In this document: in pieces, positions 1 to 6,774 of the stretch
How positions within the stretch are numbered: position 1 is the first letter of the stretch
Layout of the letters: each line of letters begins with the position of its first letter
DNA from: Planctomycetota bacterium
GTDB taxonomy: Bacteria; Planctomycetota; PUPC01; JABMSA01; JAUWKK01
Assembly: GCA_030614245.1 (NCBI GenBank)
Contig: JAUWKK010000126.1
Location: 1 to 7,612, forward strand
Direction of reading: 5' to 3'
Length of the DNA: 7,612 nt
Position numbers and translations under genes: made by a program
Notes under the pieces: model-generated
What the model saw: only the letters and a program-made list of their open reading frames with translations
What the model was told of the DNA's origin: nothing
The model's database searches: none

Positions 1-764
1 CTCCACGGCGATACGTCGAGAAGTATCCGCTCGACAAGGTGAAAGTGCCCGAGAACTTCATCCCCGAATACCCATACAAGGACGCCATCGGCTGCGGTAA
101 TGGTCTGAGAGACGAGAAGCTCGCACCGTTCCCGCGCACACCCTATTCCGTGAAGGTGAACAGACAGGAGTACTACGCGATCATCACGCACATGGACGCG
201 CAGATAGGGCGGATGCTCGATGCCCTCGAGAAGTCCGGCAAGGCCGAGAGCACTTACATCTTCTTCAGCGCCGACCAGGGCCTGGCCGTCGGCCATCACG
301 GCCTGATGGGCAAGCAGAATATGTTCGACCACAGCGTCAGAGTGCCCCTCATCGTCGTCGGCCCCGGCATCCCGAAGAACGGGAAGATAACCGCTCCCGT
401 CTACTTGCAGGATATAATGCCATCGACCCTCGAGCTCGCCGGCATCCGGAAGCCCGACCACGTGCAGTTCAAGAGCCTCATGCCCCTGATCGAGCGAAGA
501 GACGGCAGCTCATACGATGCGATCTACGGAGCCTACCTCGCCCTCCAGCGAATGGTGGCCGACGACGATCACAAGATGATCCTCTATCCGAGAATCAAGA
601 AGGTCCTGCTCTTTAATATGAAAGAAGACCCGCTGGAGATGAGAAACCTGGCCGACGACCCGAAGAGCCGACACATCATCAAGAAGCTCTTCAGCACGCT
701 CCTTCAACTTCAGAAGGAAACAGGCGACGGGATTGATTTGAAGAAGGTCTTTCCCGGGCTGTAG
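1..764 (+). CDS. Type I sulfatase, C-terminal part (5' end outside window)
   Basis: The frame is open from base 3 to the TAG at 762-764, giving about 253 visible residues. The GTG at 39 is not the real start, because homologous-looking sequence (a YPLDKVKVPENF stretch) runs through it from the window edge. A sulfatase hydrolyses sulfate esters, usually on polysaccharides. Seen: a YYAIITHMDAQIGRML helix typical of choline-sulfatase-like enzymes, then FFSADQG with the metal-binding Asp (273-275) followed by Gln, then GHHGLMGKQN with the likely catalytic Lys (312-314) and FDHSVRVPL. The C-terminal part has the usual LQDIMPSTLELAGI and LFNMKEDPLEMRNLADDP segments. The CxPSR formylglycine site and the other metal ligands would be upstream and cannot be checked. 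The gene converges with the minus-strand genes. Family is confident; substrate is unknown. Confidence 0.93.
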   Translation, partial: PRRYVEKYPLDKVKVPENFIPEYPYKDAIGCGNGLRDEKLAPFPRTPYSVKVNRQEYYAIITHMDAQIGRMLDALEKSGKAESTYIFFSADQGLAVGHHGLMGKQNMFDHSVRVPLIVVGPGIPKNGKITAPVYLQDIMPSTLELAGIRKPDHVQFKSLMPLIERRDGSSYDAIYGAYLALQRMVADDDHKMILYPRIKKVLLFNMKEDPLEMRNLADDPKSRHIIKKLFSTLLQLQKETGDGIDLKKVFPGL

Positions 765-810
765 GCCGACGCGAGAACGCAAGCCCTGCAAGGGCGGAGT
801 AGTGCCGGGA

Positions 811-838
811 ATCGGCAGGCTGGAAAGCCTGCCCCACG
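811..838 (-). repeat. Single copy of the GCAGGCT hairpin arm
   Basis: Read on the minus strand this matches the first arm of the two double-hairpin elements at 3815-3876 and 5597-5656, with one extra C in the loop (CTTTCC instead of CTTTC). The core is an 8-bp stem, GGCAGGCT paired with AGCCTGCC. The second arm is not recognisable as a hairpin here, although GTGGAGCAGC, its outer part, reads on the minus strand at about 865-874. It looks like a partial or diverged copy of the same element. Confidence 0.8.
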
Positions 839-921
839 AAGAGATGCTGCCCGACGGACGGATGCTGCTCCACGCAAAGTCCATCGCCCGTTCGGGGCTC
901 TTGCGCTTTTTCGCACGCTTA

Positions 922-950
922 CCGGGGGTTCCGCTCCGCGTCACCCCCGG
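922..950. terminator. Inverted repeat, possible bidirectional terminator
   Basis: CCGGGGGT (922-929) is perfectly complementary to ACCCCCGG (943-950), separated by a 13-base loop. It lies between two convergent genes, 158 bp after the sulfatase stop, where a two-way transcription end would be expected. There is no T-run after it on either strand, so it is not a canonical intrinsic terminator, and it may simply be another interspersed repeat unit. The stem is certain; the function is inferred. Confidence 0.4.
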
Positions 951-1038
951 CTACAACCCGTCGCTCCTTCGGGGCTATCGCCGGCCCGCAACATCCCGCG
1001 GTCCCGGGGGATAACGCAACCGGCTCGGCAGGCAGGGA

Positions 1039-1368
1039 TCACGCGCCTTCCACTTCGAGGTACTCGACGAGCGCTCCATCCTGCATGAAATACGCGATGC
1101 GAATGCCCTCGGCGGCCTCGATCGGCTGGACGACGACGTCCTTGCCCGCGAGCTCCGCGTCGAGGTCGTCCACTGCGAACGAAATATGCGGCATCTTCGC
1201 CACCGGCGTGTCGGCGAGCGGGCTATCGGGCTTCAAACGCACCCACTCGACCTTGTTCGGGTCGTCGTCCGGGTTCGTGCCCCAGACACGCAGATTCTCG
1301 AAGTACATCTCACCGGGCTTCTCGGTGTCGGTCACGAGACCAATGTGATGGAATGTTCTCACGGACAT
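1039..1368 (-). CDS. Small VOC-fold protein (glyoxalase/epimerase-like)
   Basis: The product is 109 residues from ATG, or 107 from the in-frame GTG at 1362. One vicinal-oxygen-chelate module is visible: an opening strand with FHHIGLVTDTEKPGEMYFENL, a second strand MPHISFAVDDLDAEL and a closing strand GALVEYLEVE. Likely metal ligands are His8, His61 and Glu102. VOC proteins of this length act as dimers and include glyoxalase I, methylmalonyl-CoA epimerase and dioxygenase-like enzymes; nothing here fixes the substrate. AAAGGAG (1369-1375 on the minus strand) abuts the ATG with no spacer but stands 6 bases from the GTG, so the GTG start VRTFHHIG is plausible. The gene follows the lipoprotein gene by 50 bp and ends with TGA. 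Confidence 0.85.
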   Translation of the reverse strand: MSVRTFHHIGLVTDTEKPGEMYFENLRVWGTNPDDDPNKVEWVRLKPDSPLADTPVAKMPHISFAVDDLDAELAGKDVVVQPIEAAEGIRIAYFMQDGALVEYLEVEGA

Positions 1369-1375
1369 CTCCTTT
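1369..1375 (-). promoter_or_regulatory. Ribosome binding site of the VOC gene; questions its start
   Basis: AAAGGAG directly touches the ATG at 1368, which is too close for normal initiation. The GTG two codons later, at 1362, is 6 bases from the GGAG core. The site therefore favours the GTG start, a difference of two residues. Confidence 0.55.
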
Positions 1376-1403
1376 GCTCATGTGAAACAACGCTTCGCGC
1401 CTG

Positions 1404-1417
1404 CCCGCCGGGGCGGG
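1404..1417 (-). repeat. Short GC hairpin between the lipoprotein and VOC genes
   Basis: CCCGCC and GGCGGG pair around a two-base centre (more realistically a 5-bp stem with a 4-base loop), starting two bases after the lipoprotein gene stop. There is no T-run after it on the minus strand. It could reduce read-through or protect the upstream message end, or be another repeat fragment. Function is inferred. Confidence 0.35.
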
Positions 1418-1418
1418 T

Positions 1419-2525
1419 TCAGTCGAGTTTTATGGTCGAGATTGTATATGGCTTGTTGAATTTCGTGTTGACGGTGGCGAACGTTCCGGGCTCCTTGCCG
1501 GCGACGGGCCAGTCCATGTTTGAGACTATGACTTCATTGCCCCGGACGATGACCTCGCAGGGCTGGTCGAGGGCACCATTGGAGCCATCGCTATCGGGGT
1601 TGACCGCAAGCGTCTCGACCGAGCCGTCCGGCAGGATTACCTGCACGGCATTGGCAATGGAATCGGCCACGTATATCTTGCCGGTGCGGAGATCGCAGTA
1701 TATCCCGTCGCACGACTTCATGCAATCGGCCTTAGCGAATATCTCGTTCGAGGTCACCTTGCCGTCCTTGTCGAAGACGAGCTTGTGCGTGGTGCCGTCG
1801 GCGAAGTTGCCGATGTAGAGGTTCCCCTTGCTGTCGAATGTGAGGCCGTCGGCGCCGAAGGGTATGTCGGGGTTGAAGGTCTTGATCGTGGCGATCAGGT
1901 GCTGGTCTTCGGTGCCGGGCTTGACTTCGACGCCCTCCTCGCCAAGCTTGAAGCGGAAGACGCCGCTGACCAGCGGCTTGGCCTCGATGTCGCAGATCGT
2001 CTCGCTGACGTAGACGTATCCCTCCCGAATGATTACGGCGTTGGCGACATTGAAGCCCGACGCGACGGTTACGGCCTTCCCGGGCTTGCCGTCCTTCATC
2101 TCGATCCGCAGGAGGCGTGACTTGTGCAGCAGCGGCTTGCCCGGCTCCTTGCCATCGGTGAACTGGCTGTCCGCCAGGTAGATATCGCCCGACGGTGCGA
2201 CACAAATGCCCATCGGCCTGCACGCACCCGTCTCGGGATGCACCGGCACCGTGTGGAACGGCTCCACCTTGTTGTCCTTTGTGATCTTCACGAGCACGGC
2301 CGGCGAAGACTTAATGTTGTAGTTGGGAACCGACAGGATGATGCTGCCGTCGGGCATGAGGGCCATGCCGTCGGGCGTGTTGCAGTTGTCCGGCAATTCG
2401 ACGAGCAATTCGGCTTTCTTCGGTGTCTTCGCTTTGGGTTCCGCAGCCGGCGGCGCGCATCCGACCGCCACAAGCATGCCCGCCACCAGAACACTGGTAA
2501 TCGTCAGTCTCAGTACCTTCACCAT
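1419..2525 (-). CDS. Beta-propeller lipoprotein (SMP-30/NHL-like)
   Basis: This is a 368-residue protein with a lipoprotein signal: basic MVKVLR, a hydrophobic stretch, then AVGC with Cys23 as the likely lipidation site (Ala at -3 is acceptable but not the best residue). A Pro/Lys/Ala linker follows to about residue 38. The rest repeats a propeller-blade pattern: TPDGMALMPDGSIILS near 50-65, PMGICVAPSGDIYLAD, GADGLTFDSKGNLYIGN, SCDGIYCDLRTGKIYVAD and QPCEVIVRGNEVIVSN. This resembles SMP-30/gluconolactonase and NHL-type propellers, which either hydrolyse sugar lactones or only bind ligands; catalytic residues were not assigned. AGGAGG (2533-2538) lies 7 bases before the ATG, a strong start. 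It follows gldA by 59 bp and is probably co-transcribed with it. Stop TGA. Envelope location is inferred from the lipobox. Confidence 0.85.
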   Translation of the reverse strand: MVKVLRLTITSVLVAGMLVAVGCAPPAAEPKAKTPKKAELLVELPDNCNTPDGMALMPDGSIILSVPNYNIKSSPAVLVKITKDNKVEPFHTVPVHPETGACRPMGICVAPSGDIYLADSQFTDGKEPGKPLLHKSRLLRIEMKDGKPGKAVTVASGFNVANAVIIREGYVYVSETICDIEAKPLVSGVFRFKLGEEGVEVKPGTEDQHLIATIKTFNPDIPFGADGLTFDSKGNLYIGNFADGTTHKLVFDKDGKVTSNEIFAKADCMKSCDGIYCDLRTGKIYVADSIANAVQVILPDGSVETLAVNPDSDGSNGALDQPCEVIVRGNEVIVSNMDWPVAGKEPGTFATVNTKFNKPYTISTIKLD

Positions 2526-2584
2526 ATCAGGCCCTCCTCTTCAAGAATACTACACTATCATTGCCGGCACGGTGCCGTTTCCGC

Positions 2585-3700
2585 TTAATCGGGAATCACC
2601 GCCAGTTTCTTCCGCTCCCGGCCCACCGCATCCGCGACTATCATCGCGTCCACGATGATGTCCGAAGTGACTTTGAAACAGTGGTTTGCGCAGAGCGACC
2701 CTTCCCCCGCACAGACAAGGCCGATCGGCCTGAGGCGACCTCGCGATACACCCTCGAGATTCAGGTCCGCGAATGTGACCGGCAGATCGACGGAAATGGC
2801 AAAATCGACGACCTCGTACAGATACTCGGTCTCAACGTCCTCGTCCAGGCAGAGCTGGGTGACCACGCCGAACGCGACTTTCTCGCCGTGCATCAGGTTG
2901 CTGCACTCGGGGAATGACGTTAGGATGTTGCCGATCATGTGCGCGGTAGCCAGCCCGCCGCTCTCGAAGCCGAGCCCGGAGAGCAGGACGTTGGCCTCGA
3001 CGACCTTCTCGACGGCGGGCGTCACGACGTTCAGCTCGACGGCTCGCTTAGCCTCGACGCCATGATGCATAAGCGTCTCGAAACACAGTTGTGCAATGGC
3101 GACTGCGGCGGCAGTGGGCACGCCGCCGGCGAGGTTCAGCGCGCGCGTCTTGAGCGCCGCCTCGGTCTCGATCCACGTCGCCAGAGCATCGCCCATTCCC
3201 GACTTGAAGGCCTGGACCGGGCCGTTGGCGATCACCCCGGTGTCGACCATCACGAGATCAGGATTCTGCGGCCAGCAGACGAACCCGAGGAACTGATGGT
3301 TGTCGTCGTACCACACGGTAGCGGCGCTGGTGGGCGAATCGTTGGACGCGATAGTCGGGCAGGTGCCCATCTTCAAGCCTGCCTCGACGGCGGCCGCCTT
3401 GCCGGTGTCGAGGGCCTTCCCGCCACCGAGGGCGATCATCACGTCGACGCCTTCGTTCACGGCGGTCTGCGCGCCGCGCGATGCCTCTTGCTTCGTGCAC
3501 TCGCCGTTGAACTCGACGTCCACTACCTGGAGATCGGAACCTTTCAGGCTCGCGAGGACGGTCTCGCCCACGATCCCTTTCACTGTCGAATCCCAGAGCG
3601 TCAGCGGCTTCTTGCCCAGAATGGCGACATACTCGCCTATCTCGCGCAGCACGCCTTTGCCCTGTACATACTTTCGGGGGGAAATCAGAACGCTTTTCAT
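2585..3700 (-). CDS. gldA: Glycerol dehydrogenase (NAD+, iron-containing ADH family)
   Basis: The product is 371 residues, close to E. coli GldA (367), and it matches GldA along its whole length. It oxidises glycerol to dihydroxyacetone with NAD+, in the cytoplasm, using one divalent metal (Zn in characterised GldA). Seen: N-terminal SPRKYVQGKGVLREIGEY; the nucleotide-binding loop GGGKALDTGK (92-101); PTIASNDSPTSA (115-126); metal ligands Asp171 in GMGDALATW, His254 in ATAHMIGN and His271 in MHGEKVAFG; and VVTPAVEKVVEAN. The start is ATG 3700, since AGGGAG (about 3711-3716) lies 10 bases upstream and the MKSVLISPRKY start fits GldA. The open frame continues upstream to an ATG at 3799, but those 33 residues overlap a candidate promoter and are not family-like. 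Stop TAA. The neighbouring glpD-like gene supports a glycerol/polyol role; related 1,2-diols are possible substrates. Confidence 0.95.
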   Translation of the reverse strand: MKSVLISPRKYVQGKGVLREIGEYVAILGKKPLTLWDSTVKGIVGETVLASLKGSDLQVVDVEFNGECTKQEASRGAQTAVNEGVDVMIALGGGKALDTGKAAAVEAGLKMGTCPTIASNDSPTSAATVWYDDNHQFLGFVCWPQNPDLVMVDTGVIANGPVQAFKSGMGDALATWIETEAALKTRALNLAGGVPTAAAVAIAQLCFETLMHHGVEAKRAVELNVVTPAVEKVVEANVLLSGLGFESGGLATAHMIGNILTSFPECSNLMHGEKVAFGVVTQLCLDEDVETEYLYEVVDFAISVDLPVTFADLNLEGVSRGRLRPIGLVCAGEGSLCANHCFKVTSDIIVDAMIVADAVGRERKKLAVIPD

Positions 3701-3770
3701 CTTGACGGTTCTCCCTGCAACGAACCCAGGTAACTCGCCCTCGGGCGGGCAGGCCCTCCATAGGCGATGC

Positions 3771-3799
3771 ATCATACAAAGGAGCGCCCGGGCATGCAA
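3771..3799 (-). promoter_or_regulatory. Candidate promoter of gldA
   Basis: On the minus strand TTGCAT (3794-3799) and TATGAT (3771-3776) are separated by 17 bases. The -10 box matches the sigma70 consensus at five of six positions, the -35 only at its TTG. Transcription would start near 3764 and give an untranslated leader of about 64 bases that is GC-rich and able to fold. It lies in the 179-bp gap after the glpD stop, downstream of the double-hairpin element, which suggests gldA can be transcribed separately. Based on motif and position only. Confidence 0.4.
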
Positions 3800-3814
3800 C
3801 GATTTTGTTAGCCT

Positions 3815-3876
3815 CGTGGGGCAGGCTTTCAGCCTGCCGATCTATTGAATTAGCAGCCTGGAAAGGCTGCTCCACG
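3815..3876. repeat. Double-hairpin interspersed element, copy A
   Basis: The first arm (3815-3841) contains the 8-bp stem GGCAGGCT/AGCCTGCC. The second arm (3853-3876) contains the 6-bp stem GCAGCC/GGCTGC around TGGAAA, followed by TCCACG. The arms are themselves inverted relatives of each other (GTGGGGCAGGCTTTC versus GTGGAGCAGCCTTTC), so the element can fold as two small hairpins or one long imperfect one. It is almost identical to 5597-5656, differing mainly in the spacer between arms. On the minus strand it begins 3 bases after the glpD stop codon and has no T-run. A REP/BIME-like element that affects message ends or polarity is the likeliest reading. Confidence 0.85.
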
Positions 3877-3879
3877 TGT

Positions 3880-5553
3880 CTACACCGCCACTTCCTCCAG
3901 CGCCAGCCTCACCTCTTCGTCTTTTCGTGCATGGTCCCAGCCAAGCCTGGCTGCCGCTATGCCGGCCAGTTCTTCGAGCACGTCCTCACTTGCCTCGCCC
4001 AGGATGGCTATCAGGCTGCGACGGCATATCAGGTCGGTCAGATGCTCGACGTACTCGTCGGCCACGATTCTATCGATCTCGCCGACGGTGTATCCGGGAT
4101 GTGATTCGAGCGGCGTTTCGGCGTCGGGCTCGAGCTCGGCTGCGTATTCCTCCGCAAGCGTGCCGTATCGGTCGAGCAGCGTCGCGATGCTGTCAGCGGG
4201 GTGGCCGGACATCTCTGCGACGCGTTCGATCTATCGAGCTCTTGCGGCTTCATCCGAGGGGAAATCCCTTCCGCCGCCGAGCGGAATGTGCTCGGTCGAA
4301 GTCTTTCTCTCGACGCCGAGGCGTGACATTATCGCGTCGGCCGTCTGTTCGGCGAAGGCTCTGAAAGTCGTCAGCTTTCCTCCAATCAACGACAGAACCG
4401 GGAACGTGCGGCCGCCGTCCGGCTCGGTCGTCTCGATGCTGTGATCGCGGCTCGTCTTGCCGCTGAACTCGCCCGACGCCGCCGGAAGCGGTCGAACGCC
4501 GCAGAACTTGTAGACGACGTCGCCGCGCGAGACCTTGAGACCGGGGAAGACGTCTCTCAACGTCTCGAACATGTAGCTGATCTCGTCCTCGTCGCAGCGG
4601 GCTTCGTCAGGGTCGTCGACGTGGATGTCGGTCGAGCCCATTATCACCTTGTCCATGAAGCCGAAGACGATGCAGACGCGGCCGTCGCCGTGCTCGTAGT
4701 AGACCATCTGACCGCCGAGCGCATCGAACAGCTCCCTGTTGTCGATGACGAGATGCGAGCCTTTTGTGCCGCCCATGAACTTCGTCTCCAGGCCGATGGC
4801 GGCATTGGCGACATCCACCCACGCGCCGGTCGCATTCACAAGAACTTGCAGTTTGACCGGGACGCTCTCGCCGCTGACTTCGTCCTTGAGTACAACAGCA
4901 TCCTTTTCGGCGCCGTCAAGCCGGACGTAGTTCAGTGCCCGGCAGTTCGGGTTGGCCTTCAGCGCATCCTGGATCATCTCGATGCAGAGCCGTTCGGCCT
5001 GAGTGATTCGCGCGTCCCAGTAGGTTGCGGCGGCCACGATATTCGGATTGAGCCCTGGGATATCACGGAGAGCTTTCTGCTTCGACGACAGGTAATTCCT
5101 CGGTGTCCTGCGGTGCTTTCTGGTGACGAAGTCGTAAAAGGTCAGCCCGCCCTTCACGATCATCGCCCCCCGGCCGCCGGGCTTGACGGGCAGCCCGAAG
5201 AAGATGAGCGGCGACTTTATCATCCCGCCAAGCCACGAGAATAGCGGGATCGTCGTCCTCAGCGGCGACACGTAGTGCGGGGCGTTGTCGATCAGCAGGT
5301 TGCGTTCGTGCAGCGCTTCTCTGACGAGCCTGAACTCGGCATTCTCGAGATAGCGCAGCCCGCCGTGGATCATTCGCGATGACTTCGAACTTGACCCGGC
5401 GACGAAATCCGACTTGTCGATCAGCAGGCAATCAACACCCTGCAATGCCAGCTCGCGGAACAGGCCGATGCCGTTGATGCCGCCGCCGGCGATCACGACG
5501 GGATACTGCGGATTATCCTTGATGCCTTGCCATCTCTCGTTGCGGTTATTCAT
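3880..5553 (-). pseudogene. glpD: FAD-dependent glycerol-3-phosphate dehydrogenase, interrupted by in-frame TAG
   Basis: The gene would oxidise sn-glycerol-3-phosphate to dihydroxyacetone phosphate at the membrane, passing electrons to quinone. It has 557 codons, normal for GlpD, but codon 441 is TAG (4231-4233). Residues 1-440 hold the dinucleotide fold GGGINGIG (23-30), the GlpD signature SSKSSRMIHGGLRYLE (55-70), NATGAWVD (240-247), CGVRPL (351-356), TSRDHS (367-372) and GGKLTTFR (391-398). After the TAG, in the same frame, come IERVAEMSGHP and a typical helical C-terminal domain (YGTLAEEY, VADEYVEHLTDLICRRS) ending at TAG 3880-3882. No other lesion is visible, so a recent nonsense mutation (CAG to TAG is simplest), a sequencing error or read-through are all open. 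The ATG at 4212 could start a separate 110-residue C-terminal piece but has no convincing ribosome site. Upstream of ATG 5553 the ribosome site is also weak. Confidence 0.9.
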
Positions 5554-5596
5554 TATGTGTCTGTTGCTGCCTGCTCTGAAAGTTGATGGAAGGCGA

Positions 5597-5656
5597 CGTG
5601 GGGCAGGCTTTCAGCCTGCCGATTCATGCATTTGCAGCCTGGAAAGGCTGCACCAC
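5597..5656. repeat. Double-hairpin interspersed element, copy B
   Basis: The first arm (5597-5623) is identical over 27 bases to 3815-3841. The second arm (5634-5656) matches 3853-3875 except for one T/A difference. The spacers differ (11 versus 10-11 bases, unrelated sequence), as expected if pairing of the arms is what is conserved. On the minus strand it starts 2 bases after the stop codon of the UroD-like gene and lies 43 bp before the glpD start, the same arrangement as copy A relative to glpD and gldA. No T-run follows. Confidence 0.85.
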
Positions 5657-5658
5657 AT

Positions 5659-6732
5659 TCATGCCCAGAAGCCGTCGGTCACCTTCCCGTCCCAGTGTTC
5701 CATCGAGATCGGATACTTGCCGTACATGCGCAGCGCATGGAGCATCGCCAGGTAGTTGCCGGGCTTGACGCCCGAGTGGATCGTGTTGCCTGACGAAAGT
5801 ATGAACCCGCCGCCGGGCGCGCCGTTACGGATGGCATCTTTCGTCTCTTCTATCACATCCTTCACCGAACCGAACGTCAGCGTATGCGCACAATCGACAT
5901 TGCCCTTGAACGCAATGCGGTCGCCGTATTTCGCCTTCATTTCGGCCAGGTCCATTCCGGCCGTCGGATCGATGGGATCGAGGCAGTCGATGCCGGAATC
6001 GACGATCATATCCATTATTGGCCTGATGTTGCCGTCGGTGTGCTTGATGACGTAAAGGCCGAGGTCTTTGAACCCGCCCATGACACGCTTAAGGCCGGGA
6101 TAGAGAAACTTCTCGAACCATTCCGGCGAGATGAACGGCTGGCGGGACGAGGAGTAGTCGTCACCTGTAAAGACGAAATCGGCACCGCGTGCGGCGACTT
6201 CCTTCGCCATCTCGAGATTGATCGCCACTGACAGCTCGACCAACCCTTCGACGAGTTTCGGGCAATCGACGAAGGCCATCATCAGCTCGGTGAATCCGAG
6301 CAGGTATCGCGGCAGCGAGAAGACGTCGTTCAGATGCACGCCGATAGCCTTCTTGCCCTTGAACTGCTCGACGGTCGCCTCGATGCCGGCGTACCGGTCG
6401 TCGGCGTGCGGATCGGGCGGCTCGTATCGTTCGAGGTCCTCGAGCGTCCCGATCGGGCCTTCGATGGGGAACGTGTCCTCCTCGCCGGTGTATTGCCGCG
6501 TGATGCCCCATTCGTTCTTCCAGAGATCAGGCCCGACCTGCTCCTTCTTGAAGTCCGGCGACGTCAGGATCGCATCCCATTCCATCCGGATGACGAACTC
6601 CTCGTACGAACAGCCCGGGCAGAGCATCTCCCTGACCTTGCGATCGACCGCCCACTCGAAGTGCGGGATGCGGTCAGGCTCCTCGTTCCGCAGGACAGCC
6701 ATGACGCGTTCAGCCGAAGTCATCTCGGCCAT
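5659..6732 (-). CDS. UroD/MtaA-fold protein, corrinoid methyltransferase-like
   Basis: The product is 357 residues with the uroporphyrinogen-decarboxylase fold (PF01208), of the branch that includes MtaA/CmuA-type corrinoid:CoM-like methyltransferases rather than haem-pathway HemE. Seen: opening TSAERVMAVLRNEEPDRIP; an ARGADFVFTGDDYSSSRQPF stretch (181-200); KHTDGNIRPIMD (230-241); GIDCLDPIDPTAGMDL (247-262); GDRIAFKGNVDCAHTL (270-285); and the closing SSGNTIHSGVKPGNY (313-327). His231 and Cys281 are candidate metal ligands; MtaA enzymes usually show HxC where this has HTD. The start is ATG 6732: TGGAGGG (6741-6747) lies 8 bases upstream and a good promoter lies just before it. The open frame reaches an ATG at 6864, but that extension crosses the promoter. 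Stop TGA. No corrinoid protein is in the window; substrate unknown. Confidence 0.85.
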   Translation of the reverse strand: MAEMTSAERVMAVLRNEEPDRIPHFEWAVDRKVREMLCPGCSYEEFVIRMEWDAILTSPDFKKEQVGPDLWKNEWGITRQYTGEEDTFPIEGPIGTLEDLERYEPPDPHADDRYAGIEATVEQFKGKKAIGVHLNDVFSLPRYLLGFTELMMAFVDCPKLVEGLVELSVAINLEMAKEVAARGADFVFTGDDYSSSRQPFISPEWFEKFLYPGLKRVMGGFKDLGLYVIKHTDGNIRPIMDMIVDSGIDCLDPIDPTAGMDLAEMKAKYGDRIAFKGNVDCAHTLTFGSVKDVIEETKDAIRNGAPGGGFILSSGNTIHSGVKPGNYLAMLHALRMYGKYPISMEHWDGKVTDGFWA

Positions 6733-6774
6733 TAAGAAGGCCCTCCAGTGCCATTCTGCTTCAGCCGGTAGCGA

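Larger units (their letters stand above)
765..1038. repeat. Convergent intergenic region made of short repeat units
   Basis: This 274-bp gap separates the sulfatase stop from the VOC gene stop. No gene is supported; the small open frames across it are low-complexity readings of repeats. From left to right it holds a small inverted repeat GCCCTGCAAGGGC (783-795), a copy of the GCAGGCT hairpin arm (811-838), two direct copies of GATGCTGC 18 bp apart (843-850 and 861-868), the large inverted repeat at 922-950, and a GC-rich stretch to the end. I recall intergenic units of this style from planctomycete-like environmental genomes, but no comparison was made. Confidence 0.6.

Noticed and set aside
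691..944. Small overlapping open frames on the minus strand (60-144 codons)
   Set aside because: They read through the repeat units and the sulfatase 3' end; peptides such as VGQAFQPAD are translations of the hairpin repeat.
2553..2578. Hairpin around GGCACGGTGCC between gldA and the lipoprotein gene as a terminator
   Set aside because: The loop is too tight, the realistic stem is 4-5 bp and no T-run follows on the minus strand.
2939..3733. Long open frame (264 codons) on the + strand opposite gldA
   Set aside because: It is antisense to a clear full-length GldA, is low-complexity and His/Arg/Gly-rich, and arises from GC-rich codon use.
3701..3799. N-terminal extension of GldA from the ATG at 3799
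   Set aside because: The extra 33 residues are not GldA-like and cross the candidate promoter; the ATG at 3700 has a good ribosome site.
3880..4212. A separate 110-residue gene
   Set aside because: It is in the same frame as glpD, continues its C-terminal domain and lacks its own ribosome site; it is the 3' part of the interrupted gene.
4441..5244. Long open frame (267 codons) on the + strand opposite glpD
   Set aside because: It is the antisense shadow of conserved GlpD motifs, with no recognisable domain or ribosome site.
3815..5656. CRISPR-like array from the repeated arms
   Set aside because: Only two full copies 1.8 kb apart with genes between; no regular spacers and no cas genes.
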